This document shows positions 59,458-64,000 of a stretch of 64,000 nt of DNA, piece after piece (within the stretch, counting starts at the first letter, position 1; each line of letters begins with the position of its first letter). The translations under genes and the position numbers were made by a program. The stretch is from Pseudomonadota bacterium. GTDB lineage: Bacteria; Pseudomonadota; Gammaproteobacteria; Xanthomonadales; Ahniellaceae. The DNA lies in NCBI GenBank assembly GCA_022843465.1, contig JALHNO010000021.1:18671-82670 (forward strand), written 5' to 3'. The notes beneath the pieces are model-generated. The model was not told where the DNA came from. It saw nothing but the letters and a program-made list of their open reading frames with translations, and made no database searches.

Positions 59458-60564
59458 TCAGTCCGTGTCGGTCCCCGCCGGTATCCGCGGATCGACCTGC
59501 ACCACGTCGCCGCACTGGGCACGATGGCGCAACGCGTGATCCATCAGGACCAGGGCCAGCATCGCCTCGGCGATGGGGGTGGCGCGAATGCCGACGCAGG
59601 GATCGTGACGCCCCTTGGTCACCACTTCGACCGCTGCACCTGTGGCATCCACGGTCGCGCCCGGCAGTCGCAGACTCGAGGTCGGCTTGATCGCGATACT
59701 GGCGCGAATGACCTGGCCACTGGAAATGCCGCCGAGGATGCCGCCGGCATGGTTGCTGCGAAATCCCTCGGGATCAATCAGATCGCGATGCGCGCTGCCC
59801 TTCTGTTCCACCGCTGCGAATCCGGCACCAATCTCGACGCCCTTGACCGCATTGATGCTCATCAGGGCACTGGCGAGCTCGGCGTCGAGCTTGCCGTAGA
59901 TCGGCGCCCCCCAGCCCGGCGGTACGCCTTCGGCGATCACATCGACGCGAGCGCCAATGGAATCTCCGGACTTGCGCAAGTCGTCCATGTACTGCTCAAG
60001 CTCGGGCACCATCGCAGCATCGGGCCAGAAGAATGGATTCTGCTCGACTGCGGCCCAGTCGAAGCTTCGCGGCGTCAACGGGCCCAGTTGCGCGAGATGT
60101 CCACGTACTTCGATCGCATGCTGCTGGCGCAGCCATTTCTTGGCGATTACCGCTGCGGCGACACGCATTGTGGTCTCGCGGGCACTGGATCGGCCGCCGC
60201 CACGCGGATCGCGGATACCGTATTTCTGCCAGTAGGTGTAGTCGGCGTGACCTGGACGGAACTGCTGCAGGATATTGTCGTAGTCCTTGCTGCGGGCATC
60301 GGTGTTGCGGATCAACAAGGCCAAGGGCGTGCCGGTGGTGCGTCCCTGGTATACGCCGGACAGGATCTCGACCAGGTCCTCTTCGCGCCGCTGCGAGGTA
60401 TGACGGGACCGGCCGGTGGCACGCCGCTCGAGATCGTGGGCGAATTCTTCTTCGCTGATCTCGATGCCCGGTGGCAGCCCGTCGAGCACGCAGCCAATCG
60501 CCGGACCATGGCTTTCGCCAAACGTGGTCAGGGTCAGCAGATGGCCAAATCGGTTGTGGCTCAT
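59458..60564 (-). CDS. aroC: Chorismate synthase
   Basis: A 368-residue FMN-dependent lyase that makes chorismate from EPSP, last step of the shikimate pathway. [56 protein letters not shown] and [17 protein letters not shown] are the family motifs; HRD in [10 protein letters not shown] and the [18 protein letters not shown] end are also present. It overlaps prmB by four bases. Confidence 0.97.
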   Translation of the reverse strand: MSHNRFGHLLTLTTFGESHGPAIGCVLDGLPPGIEISEEEFAHDLERRATGRSRHTSQRREEDLVEILSGVYQGRTTGTPLALLIRNTDARSKDYDNILQQFRPGHADYTYWQKYGIRDPRGGGRSSARETTMRVAAAVIAKKWLRQQHAIEVRGHLAQLGPLTPRSFDWAAVEQNPFFWPDAAMVPELEQYMDDLRKSGDSIGARVDVIAEGVPPGWGAPIYGKLDAELASALMSINAVKGVEIGAGFAAVEQKGSAHRDLIDPEGFRSNHAGGILGGISSGQVIRASIAIKPTSSLRLPGATVDATGAAVEVVTKGRHDPCVGIRATPIAEAMLALVLMDHALRHRAQCGDVVQVDPRIPAGTDTD

Positions 60565-61487
60565 CGCGATTCACGCTCGGCGGCAAGCGCCGCAATCTCG
60601 CGGTGCCAGGTCAGCAGATCCTCGCGCTCGATGCAGAAAATGCCCATCTGGCCGACCTTGAATTCGATCCAGACAAAGGGCACCTGGGGCAAGAGGCGCA
60701 CGAGGGCATGCTCGGACTCGCCGACTTCGCAGATCAGAAACCCGTTCTCGCTCAGATGAGCGGGCGCGTCACGCAGGATGCGCAGCGCGAGGTCGAGACC
60801 ATCCTCACCGGCAATCAGCCCGGATTCCGGCTCATGCCGGTATTCATCCGGCAGGGCTGCCACTTCCGCCCGTGTGACATAGGGTGGATTGGTCACGATC
60901 AGGTCGTAGTGCTGACCTTCAAGCTCCGCGAACAGGTCCGAATGAACCAGGCGCACGCGATCGGAAACCAGCAGACGCTCGGCATTCTCGGCCGCCAGTG
61001 CCAGCGCGGACTCGCTGAGGTCCACCGCATCGACAAAGGTCTCCGGCAGGTGATGCGCGGTGGCGATGGCGATACAACCGCCGCCGGTGCATAGATCCAG
61101 CACGCGACCGATCTCGCGGCCCGCACGCCAGGGCTCGAATTCGGCCTCGATCAACTCGGCAATCGGCGAACGTGGCACCAGGGCGCGCTCATCCGCCTTG
61201 AAACTCAGCCCCGCAAACCAGGCCTCGCCGGTCAGATAGCAGGCCGGCTTGCGCTCTGCGATGCGGCGCTGGAACAACGCCTGCACAGCCGCCTTCTCGT
61301 CACTGGTCAGCCGCGACTGCCCGTAGACGGGGCTCAGATCATGCGGCAGATGCAGGGCATGCAGCACCAGCTGCGTCGATTCGTCGAGCGCGTTGTCGAA
61401 GCTGTGGCCGAAACTCAGCCCGGCAGCATTGAATTGCGAGGCGCCGTAGCGGATGTGGTCGATGATGGTTTTCAGTTCGCTGGTCAT
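60561..61487 (-). CDS. prmB: 50S protein L3 N5-glutamine methyltransferase PrmB
   Basis: A 308-residue SAM methyltransferase that modifies a Gln of ribosomal protein L3. The SAM motif is [14 protein letters not shown] and the catalytic motif [20 protein letters not shown] and [12 protein letters not shown] are PrmB-specific and separate it from PrmC. Start ATG 61487. It is coupled to aroC and divergent from the SCO1 gene. Confidence 0.94.
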   Translation of the reverse strand: MTSELKTIIDHIRYGASQFNAAGLSFGHSFDNALDESTQLVLHALHLPHDLSPVYGQSRLTSDEKAAVQALFQRRIAERKPACYLTGEAWFAGLSFKADERALVPRSPIAELIEAEFEPWRAGREIGRVLDLCTGGGCIAIATAHHLPETFVDAVDLSESALALAAENAERLLVSDRVRLVHSDLFAELEGQHYDLIVTNPPYVTRAEVAALPDEYRHEPESGLIAGEDGLDLALRILRDAPAHLSENGFLICEVGESEHALVRLLPQVPFVWIEFKVGQMGIFCIEREDLLTWHREIAALAAERESR

Positions 61488-61548
61488 GACCGGATTATAG
61501 GCAGAGCCGGTCGCTATACTGGACAACCTTCTGGAAATTTGCCGACCG

Positions 61549-62166
61549 ATGTCACGACTACCCTGGATCATCGTGCTGATTGCCGTCGCCGCCGGGCTCG
61601 GCCTCTGGCTGGGCCTGCGCTCGGATCGGCAACCTGCCGCACCCAGCTTCCAGAGCCTGCTCGCCTATGGCACTCCGCGCGCCCTCAGCGACTTCGACCT
61701 TGAGGCCGGTGACGGCGGCCGGCTGAACCGTGATCGCCTGCGCGGTCGCCATAGCGTACTGTTCTTCGGTTTCCTGAACTGCCCCGACGTCTGTCCGACC
61801 GCGATGGCGACGCTGGCCGCGGTCGACAAATCGCTGGCTGATCTGCCGGAAGCGCAGCGTCCCCGGTACGTGTTCGTGTCGGTTGACCCTGCGCGCGACA
61901 CCGCAGAGGCCACTGCCGCGTACGCGGCGCACTTCTCACCGGATATTCTGGCTGCCACCGCGCCCGAGGCCATCCTCGAACCCTTCACCCGTCAGCTTGG
62001 CGTGATCTATGCGGCGCAGCCTGCCATTGACGGCGCCTACAACGTCGACCACAGCGCGCATTTCGTCGTGCTCGATCGCGATGTCAACGTGATCGGCATC
62101 ATCCGCCCGCCGCATACCGCCGCTGCGATCGCGAGCGACCTGCGGCAACTGGTGACCGCTCCATGA
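61549..62166 (+). CDS. SCO1/SenC-family copper chaperone
   Basis: A 205-residue membrane-anchored thioredoxin-fold protein. One N-terminal helix ([17 protein letters not shown]) is followed by the copper site Cys78-Pro-Asp-Val-Cys82-Pro and His168 in [15 protein letters not shown] proteins deliver copper to the CuA site of cytochrome oxidase or keep its cysteines reduced. A -10-like TATACT lies about 30 bases before the ATG. It overlaps psd by four bases. No cytochrome oxidase genes are in the window. Confidence 0.93.
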   Translation: MSRLPWIIVLIAVAAGLGLWLGLRSDRQPAAPSFQSLLAYGTPRALSDFDLEAGDGGRLNRDRLRGRHSVLFFGFLNCPDVCPTAMATLAAVDKSLADLPEAQRPRYVFVSVDPARDTAEATAAYAAHFSPDILAATAPEAILEPFTRQLGVIYAAQPAIDGAYNVDHSAHFVVLDRDVNVIGIIRPPHTAAAIASDLRQLVTAP

Positions 62167-63017
62167 CGCGCCTGTTGGTCGCTGCGCAATACCTGCTGCC
62201 GCATCAACTGTTGTCGCGGATCATGCTGATATTGACGCGCATCCGCTATCGGCCGTGGAAGAATTTCCTGATCCGCCAGATCGCGACGCGATTCGGCGTC
62301 GACTGGTCCGAGGCCGCGTCCGACGACATCGAAAGCTACGCCCATTTCAATGCCTTCTTCACCCGTGCGCTCAAGCCCGGTGCGCGCCAGCCCGATGCCG
62401 ATCCGCGCGCCCTGCTGATGCCGGCCGATGGCCGCATCTCGCAGCTCGGGCCAATCCGCGATGGCCGCATCTTTCAGGCCAAGGGCTTCGACTTCAGCAC
62501 TGAAGAACTGCTCGGCAGCGCCAGCGCGGCCCTGCCCTTTGCCAACGGAAGCTTCGCAACCATCTATCTTTCGCCACGCGACTATCATCGCGTGCACATG
62601 CCCTGGGACGGAACCCTCAGCCTGACGCGGCACATGCCGGGAAGATTGTTCAGTGTCTCGCCGGGAACTGTCGCAAACGTGCCGAGACTGTTTGCGCGCA
62701 ACGAACGCCTGGTCTGCAGCTTCGACACCGAATTCGGACCGATGTGCCTGGTCATGGTCGGTGCGCTGCTGGTGTCCGGCGTCGAGACGGTCTGGAACGG
62801 CGTCGAAATTCCGCCCTACGCCGGCCGCGTATTCGAACGCGACTACGCGCATCGCCTGCCGCCCCTGAAGCTGGCGCGGTTCGATGAAATGGCGCGCTTC
62901 AATTACGGCTCGACGGTCATCGTGCTGCTGCCCGCAGGCGTCGCCGAACTCGACCCGGCGCTCGCGGCCGGGCAGGCCGTGCGCCTGGGCCAGGTGCTGG
63001 CCCGCCGCGTCGGCTGA
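62163..63017 (+). CDS. psd: Phosphatidylserine decarboxylase
   Basis: A 284-residue proenzyme that makes phosphatidylethanolamine. It self-cleaves at the GST motif in [12 protein letters not shown], where Ser250 becomes the pyruvoyl group; the usual LGST is here YGST. Other motifs are [15 protein letters not shown], the [13 protein letters not shown] loop, [16 protein letters not shown] and [19 protein letters not shown] 62163 overlaps the SCO1 stop. The length is close to the usual. Confidence 0.95.
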   Translation: MTRLLVAAQYLLPHQLLSRIMLILTRIRYRPWKNFLIRQIATRFGVDWSEAASDDIESYAHFNAFFTRALKPGARQPDADPRALLMPADGRISQLGPIRDGRIFQAKGFDFSTEELLGSASAALPFANGSFATIYLSPRDYHRVHMPWDGTLSLTRHMPGRLFSVSPGTVANVPRLFARNERLVCSFDTEFGPMCLVMVGALLVSGVETVWNGVEIPPYAGRVFERDYAHRLPPLKLARFDEMARFNYGSTVIVLLPAGVAELDPALAAGQAVRLGQVLARRVG

Positions 63018-63216
63018 GCCGGTCCTTTGCAGGCTGGCTTCTGGGGCGCCGGCGGCACGGACAACTGCGTTGTGAATTGCATCACGCTGCGCCCCACCGC
63101 AGGGCCAAAGCGCCGTCTGCATTCGACGGCGAACCTGCAGATTGTGACTGGATCGCCAAACTTGGCGCGGTGCTGCAGGCACATTGCAGCTACCCGAGGT
63201 CATCGAGAACTTCAGC

Positions 63217-63660
63217 ATGAACAGCGTACCGAATCCCGCAGCCCCGATGACCGCGCGCGTGATGCAACGGACCACTGCTTTCGCGCGTTACCTGCAGATG
63301 CTGCGCCAGTTCAATGGCGTCGGTGCTGCGATCAAGGAACTCGACCCTGCCGAGCGCCGCAAGATCGCCCTGACCGCACTCGCCGAACTGACCCGGGCCG
63401 AGGGCAGCCCAGCCAGTCAAGAAGAAAAAGATACCGACTGGACGGTGGAAGCCGCGGTTGCTTTTGCGCGTGTGCGCTCGCCGCATCTGCAGGTGCGGGT
63501 TGGTGGTGTCCGTCGCTGGCTGGTTTCGGCCTATCGCGCCACCTTCCAGTCACCCTACGGCGAAGTGCAGACCCTGCACCGCCAGGTGCTGCGTGCGCTG
63601 CGGACCATGCACGGCGGCGACCGCGAAGCCTCGCCGTTCACCTGGCTCGAATCCGCCTGA
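63217..63660 (+). CDS. Small soluble protein of unknown function
   Basis: A 147-residue protein that I do not recognise. It has no signal peptide or membrane helix. The first part is helical (MTARVMQRTTAFARYLQMLR, IKELDPAERRKIALTALAEL) and the second carries alternating strands and helices (VAFARVRSPHLQVRVGGVRR, GEVQTLHRQVLRALRTMHGG). Third-position base use fits a real gene. ATG 63217 is chosen; an earlier in-frame start at 63184 would add 11 residues, and neither has a strong SD. It stands alone after psd, 199 bases away. Confidence 0.65.
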   Translation: MNSVPNPAAPMTARVMQRTTAFARYLQMLRQFNGVGAAIKELDPAERRKIALTALAELTRAEGSPASQEEKDTDWTVEAAVAFARVRSPHLQVRVGGVRRWLVSAYRATFQSPYGEVQTLHRQVLRALRTMHGGDREASPFTWLESA

Positions 63661-63705
63661 TCGCCCGCCCCTGAATACAAGGACTCGCTCGGCCTTCGTT
63701 CCTGC

Positions 63706-63950
63706 AGAGCGGGTCTTGCCCCGCTGCCGGTGATCTTGATCTTGATTCTGTAGAGCGTGGCTTGCCGCGCTGCTCTTGATCGTGATCGTGATCTTGATCT
63801 TGATCTTGATTCTTGTGGAGCGGGGCAAGCCCCATAGGCGTCAGCCTGTTTTTGCTGGCGAATGATTGCCCCGTCCAACGTGCAGCTGTCTATCATCCGG
63901 CCTTGGCTTGCGCTCGCCCCGAAGGGGCACATCAATTCAGCCCAGGGCAA
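63706..63950 (-). repeat. Dispersed palindromic repeat cluster, copy B (inverted to copy A)
   Basis: The 63819-63931 unit is the reverse complement of 14512-14623 with only about seven differences. It is followed, as in copy A, by a tract of short repeats and the palindrome AGAGCGTGGCTTGCCGCGCT (63752) and then AGAGCGGGTCTTGCCCCGCT (63707). The two copies, 49 kb apart, face opposite ways. Confidence 0.85.
63773..63815 (+). repeat. Hexamer microsatellite (TTGATC/GTGATC)
   Basis: About six and a half 6-base units, first CTTGATC then two GTGATC and several TTGATC, run between two palindromes of copy B. A shorter tract of the same hexamer lies at 63731-63748. Copy A has only a degenerate form of this tract. 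Confidence 0.8.
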
Positions 63951-64000
63951 CGCCCTGGGTGGCGGGCCGATCATTCCGAAGCCCTGAAAGGGCGATTCAG

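Larger units (their letters stand above)
63661..64000. other. Repeat-rich intergenic region to window end
   Basis: No gene. It holds the second cluster of the dispersed palindromic family, two TTGATC microsatellite tracts and, at the very end, palindromes around CCCAGGGCAACGCCCTGGG. The element may continue past the window. Confidence 0.7.

Noticed and set aside
63555..63974. Minus-strand frame at the window end with a Ser/Arg repeat
   Set aside because: The Ser/Arg run is the translation of the hexamer microsatellite; the rest is the dispersed repeat.

Overview
The window is GC-rich chromosomal DNA of a gammaproteobacterium, most probably a Xanthomonadales (Lysobacterales) member. The argument is gene order: asd, fimV, truA, trpF, trpB, trpA and accD, and lptD, surA, pdxA and rsmA, follow the arrangement known from xanthomonads and pseudomonads. 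xseB-ispA, queA-tgt, pmbA/yjgA and aroC-prmB support this. No rRNA, tRNA, CRISPR array, prophage or intact insertion sequence was seen. The species cannot be named from the sequence alone.

Layout. 1-13.3 kb is a signalling region. It holds the end of a receiver protein cut by the window edge, a 2466-residue membrane histidine kinase with about eight PAS and three GAF domains, a stand-alone Rcp1-like receiver, a minus-strand run of transglutaminase-like membrane protein, soluble PAS kinase and response regulator, and a FixJ-type regulator with a FixJ-like DNA site near that run. 13.4-19.1 kb holds a metallo-beta-lactamase-fold hydrolase, a repeat-rich intergenic stretch, a secreted cyclodextrin-glucanotransferase-like GH13 enzyme and dbpA. 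19.2-25.4 kb is a phosphate-starvation locus: an OprP-like porin divergent from pstSCAB-phoU, with good Pho boxes, a hairpin between pstS and pstC, and a palindromic repeat between pstB and phoU. 25.5-30.2 kb has a DsbC-like protein, a MocR regulator divergent from an EamA transporter, and a GNAT-PhzF fusion. 30.3-42 kb is housekeeping: xseB-ispA, a TPR protein, pmbA/yjgA/tldD, tgt-queA, lptD-surA.

42.0-46.6 kb interrupts the usual surA-pdxA junction with two tandem repeat arrays (a unit of about 148 bp and a unit of about 99 bp) and a propeller-type hybrid sensor kinase. 46.9-63.7 kb returns to core genes: pdxA-rsmA, accD-trpABF-truA on the minus strand, an ankyrin protein, an unknown acidic protein, a decayed DUF3052-like gene, fimV, asd, aroC-prmB, then SCO1-psd and a small unknown protein. 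The window ends in a repeat whose inverted partner lies about 49 kb upstream, in the gap before the GH13 enzyme.

How the parts work together. The Pst system and porin import phosphate across both membranes under PhoB control. LptD and SurA assemble the outer membrane. The trp genes, aroC and asd supply amino-acid precursors. The sensory genes are the accessory layer and hold most of the unexplained content: three histidine kinases, at least four receivers, and a candidate transglutaminase-like protein that may take part in signalling.
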